Assembly (NCBI GenBank): GCA_905182995.1
Contig: CAJJDP010000157.1
Coordinates: 125,202 to 189,201 of the forward strand
Direction of reading: 5' to 3'
Length of the DNA stretch: 64,000 nucleotides
DNA from: Paramecium octaurelia
Taxonomy: Eukaryota > Ciliophora > Oligohymenophorea > Peniculida > Parameciidae
Numbering within the stretch: position 1 is the first letter of the stretch; the number at the start of each line of letters is the position of its first letter. Made by a program: the position numbers and the translations under genes. The notes under the pieces are model-generated. The model searched no databases, was not told the origin of the DNA, and worked only from the letters and a program-made list of their open reading frames with translations. Below are positions 36,501 through 47,930 of this stretch, one piece after another.

Positions 36501-38475
36501 ATGATGATTCGACGATATTGTCACTTGAAATCAGACATAATTGCTAATGACATTAAATTGAATTGTTCACTCAAGTTTCGTGTGTTTTTATTGATTTGTG
36601 ATATAGGTATACAATCACATATTAATAAACAGTCTAGGCATTTAAGGTACTCAATGTGGATTGATTTTTATATGCAAATATTGTGAGGAATATCAACATT
36701 ACATTTTTTTGGTACTCCTAATTACTATGATCACTTAATTGCTCTAAATATTCCTGATGGTACAAAAACAATGAAATTTAGATCTTTGAGTATAAGAAAC
36801 GAGTTCCTTTATATTTTGCACATAAAATTTATTGGATTGCTAATTGGATTGTGCTTCTTATTATAGCCATCATGATCTTGGATTCTTATGGCTATTTAAA
36901 CAACATGCCTTATATGATTTTTGGTAGAATAATCATCATATCAATTCTTTTGATCTACACTCTCTTTTTTAGAAAGCAAGACTTAGCAGAATTTGAAGAA
37001 TTGGGATTTTTCAATAGTGAATTGCCAGACATTGATATCTCTTCATTAGATTAGAAGTTGAGGATTTCCACTATAAATAGTATGATTTCATGATTGATTT
37101 AAGATTTTTAAACACAATTTTTTTCAGTGGAACTCTAAAAGATTTGGAACATTGTGGACAATGATATTGAAATTAAAATGAACATGTAAATAAGAATATA
37201 TTAATTTAGTCATTTGATTGATAAAGAAAAGAGCATAAAATTGAAGAAGAGAGTCTCTCAATTATTTGAAATGCATCAACAATTAATCATTGAATGTTAA
37301 GCTTATTTTGAATTGCACAATAATGACTTACTTTAATTAGAATATTTAATTAGGTAGATCTCAGATAATGCCGACTTATAATTAATTAACAATATACAAA
37401 AATACTTCAATGTTTTGATTAGTAAGGTTGAATTGATATCCAATACATTTTTGGATTTCATTGAATTTCCTCAACAGGAAAGAGAATTGTTGAATGATAT
37501 CAAATTATAACACCGACAACTTCATAAGTCATCTCTGATTAAGAAGCAATAGAGCAGTCTCCCTTATAAGAAATGGGAATTGCACAACCCCTATATTCCC
37601 TACATGAATGTGAAAATCAAGGAGCATCAAACAATTAAGCAACATGGAGATTCCTATATCTAGTATTCAATAGCGATCACAATTAATTCAGAAACTCTGA
37701 TGTCATAGAAGAGATTTAGAGAGTTTCATGAGTTGAATGAATAATTAAAATAATAAGGAATCAAGTACTCATCTTTATTCCCACAAAAGAGTATTGGAAA
37801 GTTAACTGAAGTGGATTTAGAGGAACGATAGAGAGATTTAGAAATCTATTTAAAAGTATTATTAAATGACAGAAATAATCATGGCTGTTTGCCATTATTC
37901 AAATTTGTAGGTTTGTCTGCAAATTAAGAATCCTTTTTAAAGAAATAGTATTCTCGTATGCAAAGAGATGTAGAGTAAGTAACTTAATCTGCAGTCAAAT
38001 TCTTGTAATATGATGATGCTTCGGATCAAAATGGAGATAAATATTATAAATATCAATTTTAGATTATCAACCATAATATCTTTAATTAATATCACATCAT
38101 TTCTAAAAGATACTCTTAATTTCATGAATTACACAGTATTTTGAAAAAGAGGTAAATGTATATTCCTATTAATTGTACAATAGGATTCAATTCTTGCCAT
38201 TATTACCATAAAAGTTGAGTGCCTTGTAACAGAATATCAATCCAAATCAGAGAAGTGGATTGCTCCTTTAATATCTGAATGAATTGATAAAGAATCCATT
38301 AGTTTGTGAGAACCCGCACTTTAGACAATTTATAGATATTCCCTTCTTTGCTTTTGAATCTGATGAAGTAACCTTATCAGAAACAAAGAACTCGTTTAAT
38401 CAAATCTTTAGGTCATAAGGAAATGATTCAATAATTAAAAAGATCGATGATATGAAGGTAAGATTATGGGATTGA
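36501..38475 (+). CDS. Multi-pass membrane protein with two PX domains
   Basis: 623 residues after removing four introns: 36582-36606 (25 nt), 36760-36781 (22 nt), 37080-37103 (24 nt) and 38152-38183 (32 nt). The coding length is then an exact multiple of three. The N-terminal ~170 residues hold several hydrophobic segments (HYIFLVLLITMITQLLQIFL, ANWIVLLIIAIMILDSYGYL, IIIISILLIYTLFF). A helical region follows. The first PX domain is at ~375-475 (QYSIAITINSETLMSQKRFR, FPQKSIGKL, LEIYLKVLLN) and the second at ~500-600 (YQFQIINHNIF, ISKRYSQFHELHSILKKRIQ, LLQYLNELIKNP). PX domains bind phosphoinositides, so this is probably an endosomal or contact-site protein. The first exon is the weakest part. 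Confidence 0.75.
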
Positions 38476-38774
38476 ATGAATTAAAAGCTTATATATTTAT
38501 ATCTTGTAAAGAATGAATAAATTGTAAAATGCATTTATATATATTTGTTGAAATACTCACTTAAAAGGTCGACATCTAGATAGAGATCTTTCAACACTGA
38601 ATATGCTCACTATTCTAAAAATTTAGAGAATTATATTATTTCTTAATGAAATCAAAGTCTTTTAAAATGAAATTATTTATATTAATGATTAAAACTCTAG
38701 CCAATTCTAAAATGCCTTAAATAATTTCATAGTTGTTTCAAGAATGGTACTTATAATAGTATGAAAAAAAAAAC

Positions 38775-39459
38775 ATGTCAACTAGATAATAAAGCATTAT
38801 ATGTCAAATCTTCAACATTAGGTAAACAGCTGATGACATTTTTGAATTGTTGATTTCAGATTCGAAATGCATTTTCCCTGCGAAAATATACAAATTTGTA
38901 TTACAATAATGTTGTGATAAAATTAATAAGAATGTGAAAAATGAATTAAAGATGTTGAGAGTAATTTCAATCAAAATATAAGGGAGCTTTAGTAGTATTG
39001 AATTAGATCGATTTCTTGAGAGTAAAGAAGGAATTTAGATTTGAAATTTTGATATTGGATATGAATTATATTGATGGGTTGGGAGGTGCAATAGTCAATG
39101 AAATACAATTGCAAACTAAGAGACCAGCCATTCTCAAATTAGAAGAAAGATCCTTGCCTCTCTATGAAGAATTCTCTAAAATATTTGAAAAGATAGTGGA
39201 AATCGAATCGAATCAATTGCATGAACAGTCAATTAAAAAGAAAAATGAATAGAAACAAGTCTTATCAGAAGATGAGCAGATGAAGATGACAATAATACAA
39301 TAAGAAATGCCAAAGAACCAATATCTGGTGTATGATGCATCCCTCTACCCAGAGTAACATTTTCTGGAGAAGCAATTCAAAGCTTAATTCAAGTTTGTGC
39401 CTTACATAAGTCTTAAACTGAGTTCTAGGGGAACAAAGAAAATAGAATAACAATAATGA
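38775..39459 (+). CDS. STAS-like protein, family uncertain
   Basis: 220 residues with one 22-nt intron at 38961-38982; splicing moves into the frame that continues to the stop. The central part (RGALVVLNQIDFL ... FEILILDMNYIDGLGGAIVN ... RPAILKLEERSLPLYEEFSK) resembles a STAS-type beta-alpha fold with the D-x5-DGLGG turn. The match is by pattern only and a Ser typical of STAS regulators is not obvious. The C-terminal 80 residues are charged and helical. The 3' end is 65 nt from the convergent UPF1 gene. Confidence 0.65.
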
Positions 39460-39524
39460 CTATTAATATAATATGATATATGTGATGTAATTCCTTTCAA
39501 CGCTCTGCACCAAATGTTCATTGT

Positions 39525-42446
39525 TCAGACATCCAATTGTAAATCATTTTGGAATGTTCCAATTTACATGATTGACGAAGGAGGTTGCCCAATATTAACA
39601 ACATTGGATTAGTCAATCTCTTGTAAATCTTAATTTCTCCTGATTTCATTCTGATCAGCAACCTTAATGAATGCCTGAGTATCTGGTATGAAATTGAATC
39701 CAAATTCACTGTTCCTGACTCCCTTTGTTAATGGGAACTCTCCCAAATCATGATCAAATTGATTAAGGTTATCTACAAGAGAATAAACAACATATGCATA
39801 CCTGTCTGAGCATAAGAGTACACACTCTTTTCATCGTTTATGCCATTCATAGTGTTATTGCGTCTTTCTGGGATAAACTTTTAGGGTGGTCTGAATTTCA
39901 TCTGACAGGATTTAAGATTAGGCAATGAACCCTCCATCAACAAGTCCAAATCCTTAAAGTGATTTAACATATTGTTCCAAAGATTATCCTATCAAATAGA
40001 TCACATAAACATACTTTACACAACACTCTAGCATTTCCAATGATTATCAATCCGAATCTGGCTCTGGTGATAGTGACATTCAATCTTCTAGGATTGGTCA
40101 AGAAACCAATGCCTTGAGTGTCATTTGAGCGGACACAGGAAATGATAATGAAATCCTTCTCTCTACCTTAGAAGCCATCCACAGAAGCAACTTCGATGTC
40201 TCTATATTGATTGTAAGGCAATTGTCCATTCCTTTATAGATATGAAAGTATGTATGTGCGTTGTCCTTTATAAGGAGTGATGATTCCAATTTTGTTTAAT
40301 TTAACTGTGTTCTGATAAAGATAATACACTGCCTATTCTACAGCAACTGCTTCTTGAGTGTTAAGATATGAGGTTCCTGATGCCGATAGTTATTCTTGGC
40401 CAGTCACATTAATGAATATCATGGGCTTTTGCTTATTTGGCCAAGGGAAGTTACCAGAATAAGTTCTATCGCTGATAGTGACTCCATTCTATAAGGTACC
40501 TTCGTAGAATGTGTTGGATGGAAAGACTGTCAATTCAGGATGCATACGATATTAAACTTACAATCTAACAGGTCTTATTCCTAATTGTACTAATCTTTCA
40601 AATAGACTTCTGTCCAAACCAACTGAGGCTGCTTCTCTACTCTAAACAACAGGACCCAATTGTCTGTGATCTCCGACCAAGATTACATGTTTGGCTCCCT
40701 TTAACATGGGTAATAGGCACTCTGGCTCTATAGCTTGAGTTGCTTCGTCAATCAAAACAAATAAGAATCTCATTTCTTTAAGTCTTTTATCAGCTGATCC
40801 AATACAAGTAGTACAAATGATATCAGCCTATTCAATAATTTCCTTCTCTGCCTCATCTCTCATTCTTATGAATACTTATTCATCCTTTTAATCTAACTCT
40901 CCTTGTTAATCTAACAATTCATAAAATGCTTATAATTGATGATATTGTGGTATATCCAAACTTCGCACCTAATTGTGCAATGTCAGAAATTCGATATTCG
41001 TACTAACACTTTCTCTGGTTTTACTGCACAGTCTGACAACTTTGACTCCTGTTTTGTTGATCTTTTCAGCCAATTAATCAACGACAATGTTACTGGGTGC
41101 ACAAACCAAGATCTATCCTCTTTGTTTTTGTTTTTCCATAGCCTTTACTAATTGATAGACAATAGTGGCACTGGTGACAGTCTTACCAGTCCCAGGTGGT
41201 CCTTGAATTAATGACAATGGAGACTTCAATGCTTTCTTAACTGCATCTGCTTAATACACATTTAGATCTGGTAGATTTGGAGCAGATAGCTTTTGAGGAA
41301 TACTCTCCACGGCTGTAGGAGGAGCCAAAGTATCGATTCTTCCCAAGATCATCTTATACAGATAATTACTGGTTGAACTACTTTGAGTAAGAAATGTCTT
41401 TAATCCTATTTGCATTCTTTTAAATGTTGTTGACACCCAGATGCATTCGACTGTGTATCCTTCCTCGATATTATTAGGAGGAGGATCATTTTGATGTAAT
41501 TCCAAACAGATTTCCTCATTATTAATTACTTTGATCACAGTGCCTTTTGATTACCAATTGTAATTCCCATTCTTTAAACTCAATTACATCTCATTCCCTA
41601 ATAGAGTGTTTGTGTCAAACTCTTCTCTGCCTCCATATAAAAAGTAGGCCAATCTCTTCTTCTTCAAACTCAAATCCCATTTCACTTTCACACTTTATAA
41701 AACTTGGCCTTCCTTCACTTACTTATCTTACTCTTCTTCCAATTTGACTAATGGTGAAAATACTTGCTGATAGTGATTAGCATCTTTGTATCGCAATTAC
41801 ACCTCCTTTAGTTATTGATTTGGACCTTTTCTATCCAAATCCTCGAATTTCAATCCTGGCTTTATCTTCCTTTCCTCCTCATACTGATTTATGCGTTCCA
41901 AAGTAACCATACGTGACTAAGTATACCTCGACAATGAATTACATTTATTTTATCTCCCTATCCCAATAACCATTCCTAAATACTCTTGTCCTTGATTAGT
42001 GGCTAATAATCATTTGAGTCCCAAGTAATCTCTCCCAATTGTCTCAAAGGCAGACAGCCTCGGCAAAGAATCAAAATGTTTTCGTCCTCTTCCACTCTCA
42101 CTAAAAATACTCAAATACTATCTGTACCATTCACTTGTCCTAAAGTGAACAAATTTTTCTATTCACAACAATAACACTCGATAGTTGTTATTTCCACCTT
42201 GTTTTTGCTATGCAAACTGATTTAACTGTGCTTATTCTTAATCAAGTGCAGTATTATGTGTGATCCGCTTTTTGTTGCACTGTTGCAGTACCATCTCTTG
42301 CATGTTAAACATTGTGCAACAGCATTGACATCAGATTATAAACAATAACTAAATAATAATCGCTCAACTACTTACTCGCAAGAATGTTAAGCTATTTGAA
42401 TTTGCTATTCCGTCGTTCTTCTTAATTTTTCAAGTGTGTCTTCCAT
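39525..42446 (-). CDS. UPF1: UPF1 RNA helicase, nonsense-mediated decay factor
   Basis: 931 residues after removing introns at 42349-42375 (27 nt), 42101-42118 (18 nt), 41958-41983 (26 nt), 39989-40014 (26 nt) and 39773-39801 (29 nt). The N-terminus is the Cys/His-rich UPF2-binding domain ([29 protein letters not shown]). Helicase SF1 motifs include Walker [15 protein letters not shown] at ~residue 390, a Walker B region, VGDHRQLGP and [16 protein letters not shown]. The C-terminal tail is short. UPF1 is the ATP-dependent RNA translocase that triggers decay of mRNAs with premature stops. The family call is very secure from domain order and motif identity. Confidence 0.97.
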
Positions 42447-42721
42447 AAAACTTCTTAAACAAGATCAAATTTTATTATTTAATTTAAATACTATTAAAGA
42501 ATTTGAGTCATTACAAATAATATATATTAACCTTATTAATTGTACATATCTATAAAACCAAATAAAATTTAAAACCTACTTCATACAATAAAACATATTT
42601 CAAAAGGTTGCTCGACAAAATACTCTAATGAGTATTCTCCATTATTGAAATTTCTTTCTATATTTTAATTTAAAACCCACCTTAAGTTTGATAAATATCT
42701 AATATTTTCTAAAACATTTAT
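42447..42721. promoter_or_regulatory. Divergent promoter region between UPF1 and a kinase
   Basis: 275 nt of AT-rich DNA between two genes transcribed away from each other; it must hold both promoters. No specific motif is recognised and no coding frame is supported. Confidence 0.5.
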
Positions 42722-45412
42722 ATGGATCTTTCTTTGAATTCAAATCAAACAGCCACTGTTGATTACTCTCATCTTCTTTAAGTCAAGGATCCTAACCCAA
42801 ATTTTGTATCTGCCATCTTAGACACAACCATTTTTCAAATACTGAAAAATCATTCAGATGTATTCATCTTTAATGATTTTGAAATTTATGATATCGAAAG
42901 TGGGAATAGAGCCATTGTAATTGAAAATGGAGTGAAGATAGGGTCAGGTGGACATGGCGATGTTTACTGCTCTTAGAATCCCTAAACTAAACAAAAGGCT
43001 GCTTTAAAGGTGCAAAAGGATTGCACTTTCTAAGCTGTCATCCAATATGCAGAGGAATTCAAAATCCAAAAAATAATTGAGGAAATATACCCAGAATCTA
43101 TCATCAAAGTTTAAGGGAAAGTTTTCATTTCTCAAAATTATGTTGATAGTTACAAAATGCACACTTTTTTGGAATTAGGAACTGGGAATTTGAGACAATA
43201 TATTAATAAGTTAACAGAGGCTGAAATCGATCATGTTTTCAATTGTGTTCTAGATAGTATTATCAAAATTCATTCAATAAAAATTGCTCACCGGGATATT
43301 AAATTGGAGAACATTCTAAGGACAAAAGAAAATGGATGGGTCTTATCTGATTTCGGCTGCTCAACTCAATATAAAACACCTTATGGAGAATATCCAATTC
43401 TTGGTACTATTCAATACTATCAAAAATCAATTAGATAGACTTATGCTTAAAATCGAAGAAAATGTAAAATGAATTTATTTAAAAACGATATTTATGCATT
43501 CTAATTAGTGATGCTCTAAATTATTTTTCCATAGAAATCTATAATAGAATTGCATACTATTCTAGATGAAAAGTAGATGGTGCATCCAAGAATTAACTAA
43601 CTTTATGATAAGGATTATATTATTATTAAGAGAGATTTGAGTAAAATTAAATTCACTAGATAAATAACATCCTCAGATAATGATTTTGATGTAAACTTTG
43701 ATCAAAAAATCACAGATTTTAGATATCAACCCCTGATCTAAAAAATTTTTAGTATTTTTTTAAGATCTAAACAGCTCACTGTGTTTCAAAACACGGTCCA
43801 AAAATACGTATTTGAAGAATATCAAAAGGACGAGCAGGATTATGTTGAAGTGATGTATATGTTGAAAGATTTTCATTTAAATTATGCTTAGTTCAATACA
43901 GTTTAAGAAATCTTTGATCAAATCAAATTTGAAAATTTATCGAAATTAGAATATGATTTATACTATGATGTTTTTGCAAAGAGAGGCTCAAAAATTTTAC
44001 AATTAATGCTATGCCAACGATATTAAAAGATTTTGGGGAACAATAATAGCAATCTGCTTCTCTAAGAAGCAGAGATCCTTTATATCATGGGTCTTTGGGA
44101 AGATGCCAAATCCATTATTAATAGTATCAAAGATCTATCAGAGTTAGAGAGTGACGAGATAATTTTAAAGTATTGTTGTCTTAAGGCTCGGTTAAACAAT
44201 TAATGGGTTGATAATCATGAAGATATCATTCAGTACTTAAGAAATTATAAAGATACCTTTTAAGTACTATTTGAATGGAAATTCCTATTGATTGATTCTA
44301 TGTGGATGGACATATCAAAGAGAAAGATTAATAAAATTTACAAAAAATATTATCTAACAAAAGAAGTTATTTTAAAATAAAATGCTAAAAGTCATCCGAC
44401 CAAGGAAACATTTCAGGTCATTCATATATAGAAATTTCTTGAAAGGCCATATATAGATTATGAAAATCCAAATTATTGGAAATTTATAAATCAATTGAAG
44501 AAACCCCTTTCCGAAGTGCAATTAATGAAAGAATATTTACATTATGATAATTTTACAATCTTCTATTATTGTTGGATATATCTGGAGGGGTCTGACTTTT
44601 TTGGCGAGAAGTATAAATATGAGATGGAGGAGTTCATAATATTTATAGAGGAGAATCTCTAAAATTATTATTTCAATTGGGTTATTTTTGATTTATATTC
44701 TCAATTACTCACCTATAGAAACGAGTTTGAAATGGCAGAGCTTTATAATTAAAAAGCCTTGGACATAGTGAAAAATGATTGTGTCTATCATTAAATAATA
44801 GTGCATCATCATCTTTTTAGATTAAAATTAAAATAGCAAAGGATAGAAACGATAGAACAGCTTAATGTAATTTTCCATCTTATTAGCTTGCTGCCATCTT
44901 CAAATTTGAGATTCTATTATTATAAATATATTTACAATGAAGATGGTTTAATATGGTAAGACAAAAACTCTAAGTATGCTTTACACTAATGGGAAATTAG
45001 TTATATAGATGCAGAAGATAGGAAAAATTTTGATTTAAATTTTGAATATCTTAAAATTAAAGAGGTGGCTTTGAGGGATTTAGACTTCCACAAATGCAAA
45101 TAAATTATTTATGAATATTTACCAAACTTAATTGAACAAATGCAATATATGGTACTTCCAGAATTTTATGATTCAATTTTAGTGGGTTAAAAAACAGGAT
45201 AACCAGCTCACTTGGTCAGAAAATTATTCAAGAAATTCTTGCAGCTAAAAATAGTATTCATTCAATTAGGGTATGCATTAAATTACAAACCTTAAAATAA
45301 CTATTAAGAGTTTATACTTTATGTAAGGCACTTTATAGAATTAGAGGGTTTAGGGAAAAAAGAAGAGAGACTTGCTTCTACGTACTTTTTATATTGTGAC
45401 AGTTAGGTATGA
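42722..45412 (+). CDS. Protein kinase with long helical C-terminal region
   Basis: An intronless 896-residue frame. The kinase domain lies at ~residues 75-330: glycine loop IGSGGHGDVY, AALKVQKD with the ATP-binding Lys, catalytic loop HRDIKLEN at ~190, and metal motif SDFG. The activation segment is short (GEYPILGTIQYY). Residues ~400-896 contain no kinase motif but are helical and aromatic-rich, in the style of TPR/armadillo-like repeats (LLQEAEILYIMGLWEDAKSI, MAELYNQKALDIVKNDCVYH). This is a Ser/Thr-type kinase with its own scaffold region; no named subfamily is recognised. Confidence 0.87.
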
Positions 45413-45769
45413 GAGACTAAGTGAAATATAAAATATTTTTAAACATAAAATTATTACATAATTCTAATAGAACTGTAAAACTGACTTAATTTTTAAGGGA
45501 TTCATCCAATTTTTAATTGTTATATATCATTATAAATTAAATGTTGATTCTATTTTAACAATAATTTCATATGTAGGGAAAAAGATTTCTGTCCATTAGG
45601 CTGTATACTACAAAAGGTAAGAACACAATTTTTAAAGTTATACTAATTACAGTTGATTGTTGAGGATTTCTTATTTTAGGAATTTAAAATATGAACTAAG
45701 GGGGTGTGGGTTAAAAATAGGGAATTGATATTGATTAAAAAACAATAAAATTTATATAAACTAAACTAT
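45413..45769. other. Intergenic region, 357 nt
   Basis: AT-rich spacer between two plus-strand genes. A short frame starting at an ATG near 45571 is followed by an intron-like GTAAG sequence, but no convincing continuation was found. No gene is called. Confidence 0.45.
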
Positions 45770-46461
45770 ATGAGTCAAAACCCAATTCCTAAAGTTCTAT
45801 ATGATGTTGATCAATAGGTCTTGATCAAAAGGTTATAATGCAGGTCTCGGTTGCTTGAAAAGAAATGCAATTACTATAAAAGAAGAGAATTGCTGATTAT
45901 CTAATAATATCGACCAGAAACTCCTAAAAAATTATCAGACTCTAAACTTTCGGAGACATCTACTAATTGTAATTTCTCAACTATGATTGATGAAAACGAT
46001 TCTTCCCAAAATTTACAAGAAAAAGTCTAATAGAAATAGTGTAAAATTTCAGAACTTCAAGAGGCTGTGGAAGCTCTTTAAAATAAGGTTAAGAGTTTGC
46101 AAGCATAAAACGATGAAATGTAAGATCAATTATCAAAGCAAGTCAAAGGGTTTGTTAGAAATGACAAAGTGACTCATTCAGGTATTTCAATACACTACCT
46201 ATAGTGAATCTCACCAAATCTACCAGTCAGACAGAAAAGGCAATGGCGACGATTGACAAATTTTTTTAACCATTCACTGCAAACTCATTCAAATCTCAAG
46301 ATGGCACACCTCAATCGACTGAAGAGAAGAGGAAGATGATAAAGAGAATGAGCATGAATGCAGGGGCTTCTGCGTATATGATGGCCATGAAAGGGGATTA
46401 TACTACATTGTAGAATGCTATCGAGGAGATCCAAAGTAGCAAGAATCTTGAACAATCGTGA
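45770..46461 (+). CDS. Small coiled-coil protein, unknown
   Basis: 222 residues with a 23-nt intron at 46182-46204. The N-terminus has a basic Cys-containing helix (LIKRLQCRSRLLEKKCNYYK). Residues ~95-135 form a coiled coil (KISELQEAVEALQNKVKSLQ). The C-terminus has the conserved-looking block KRMSMNAGASAYMMAMKGDY, which stands out from the disordered flanks. No domain family is recognised. It sits 85 nt upstream of another small coiled-coil gene on the same strand. Confidence 0.75.
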
Positions 46462-46546
46462 ATTAATTAATTTTATATATAATTTTGTTGTTGGCACATA
46501 AAAATCATATTGCTTGGGTTAAACAAAATTTGTTTTATTAATATTT

Positions 46547-47176
46547 ATGCAAGAATCAGATATTGAATCTCAATTTTTATATCAATCTATTGTCTAGCAA
46601 TAGGAGGGTGTGGAAGAGAAACAAATATTGATGAGTAGATTGACTGAAACCAATCACATTTAGGATGAATCAGTTCAAATCAATTTAGATTCTGAGATTA
46701 TCACTTAGTTAAGGGAAGAAATTGTAGAGTTGCATAAAAAAAATCAATATTTAACAGATCAAATTAACGAGAGAGATAATCAGATTGCTCAATTAAAAGA
46801 GAAGTTGTAAAGATAAACACTCTTGAATGAGGCATACCAAATTGCAGAAGTGTAACTCAAACAATAAGTTGAGGAGTTGAAGAAGAAAGTAACAGAACAA
46901 TAAGAGTAAACACCTTCTCAACTGGAAAATTTATCCAAGTTCAATTTTGATTTCAGTTGGGTCAATCACATGGAAAGAGATCTCTCACATGATGGTTTAT
47001 TGGAGCGATATGATCGTTACAGATCCAACAAGAGGTTAGCACCAATTTAAATTAAGCCATATTCAGAAAAGTTCAGATACAACAATAAATAAAATAGCCC
47101 ATACTTTGAATAGTCACAATAGACAGAGAGAACCTAAAATATACAGAAGAAGAGAATCAATTAAAATAAAAAATGA
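46547..47176 (+). CDS. Small coiled-coil protein, unknown
   Basis: An intronless 209-residue frame. Residues ~55-125 are a strong coiled coil (IITQLREEIVELHKKNQYLT, LKQQVEELKKKVTEQQ). The C-terminal ~70 residues are aromatic and basic (FNFDFSWVNHMERDL, YDRYRSNKRLAPIQIKPYS). Possibly a cytoskeletal or ciliary adaptor, but nothing specific supports that. It ends with TGA at 47174-47176. Confidence 0.75.
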
Positions 47177-47930
47177 TTTTGTTTCATCCCTTTTTAAAAT
47201 TGACGATTAATCACAATTGAGATAATCTATATTACTCCTATTACTGATGTATTCAATAACAATACTAAATAATTTAACACTCTCCTTTTTAGCATTTTTT
47301 CATGTTATTTAAAATAATTAGTCCTTCTTCTCACAATTCTATTATATCAAATAATAAATTATTATAATTATTCAAATTAAACACACATTTTGAATATCAA
47401 ACTATTGAGCTCTTTTCTTAATCAACAATTGATAAGTAAGAATTAAATTCATTCAATGTAATTATAACTAAGAGGATCATTTTATCTTGTAAATAAACCA
47501 ATTGAAACGTAAAAATGAAAACTATAAAATACCAAAAAATGTAAGATTGTTTTTATAATAATTTTGTATCTTAACTTTAAATTCAACTGAATTTCTATTA
47601 ATTTAATGTTAAATGATCATTAAATAAAGATATTATCAAACATTTAAGTTATAATCATTTCTCAAAATATTGGAATTAAAGAGTAAATGGAGATTAATAC
47701 ATAGTATATTCTATCTTTCAAATCGGCAAGGATGAGAATATTAATTCAAATTTTTGAATTTACGCATTGGATATACACCAAATAGAATTAGAGTTTTTTG
47801 ATAATATCATTTATGTATCAATTTAAACGGCTTGCTAATGTAGATGGAATAATGGATAAAAAATTAATAGAAACAACATAACAATAATTGTGAAGTTTAT
47901 ATATAAATACAGAATTATTATACATCAATT
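47177..47930. other. Convergent intergenic region, 754 nt
   Basis: Long for this genome and very AT-rich. No supported gene. It holds two perfect inverted repeats: ATTTAATG / CATTAAAT (47601-47608 and 47618-47625) and AATTCAAA / TTTGAATT (47743-47750 and 47753-47760). Confidence 0.5.
47601..47760. repeat. Two short inverted repeats
   Basis: Two perfect inverted repeats with 8-bp arms occur about 120 bp apart in a non-coding stretch between convergent genes. They could form 3' hairpins. With this base composition chance is a fair explanation. Confidence 0.3.
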
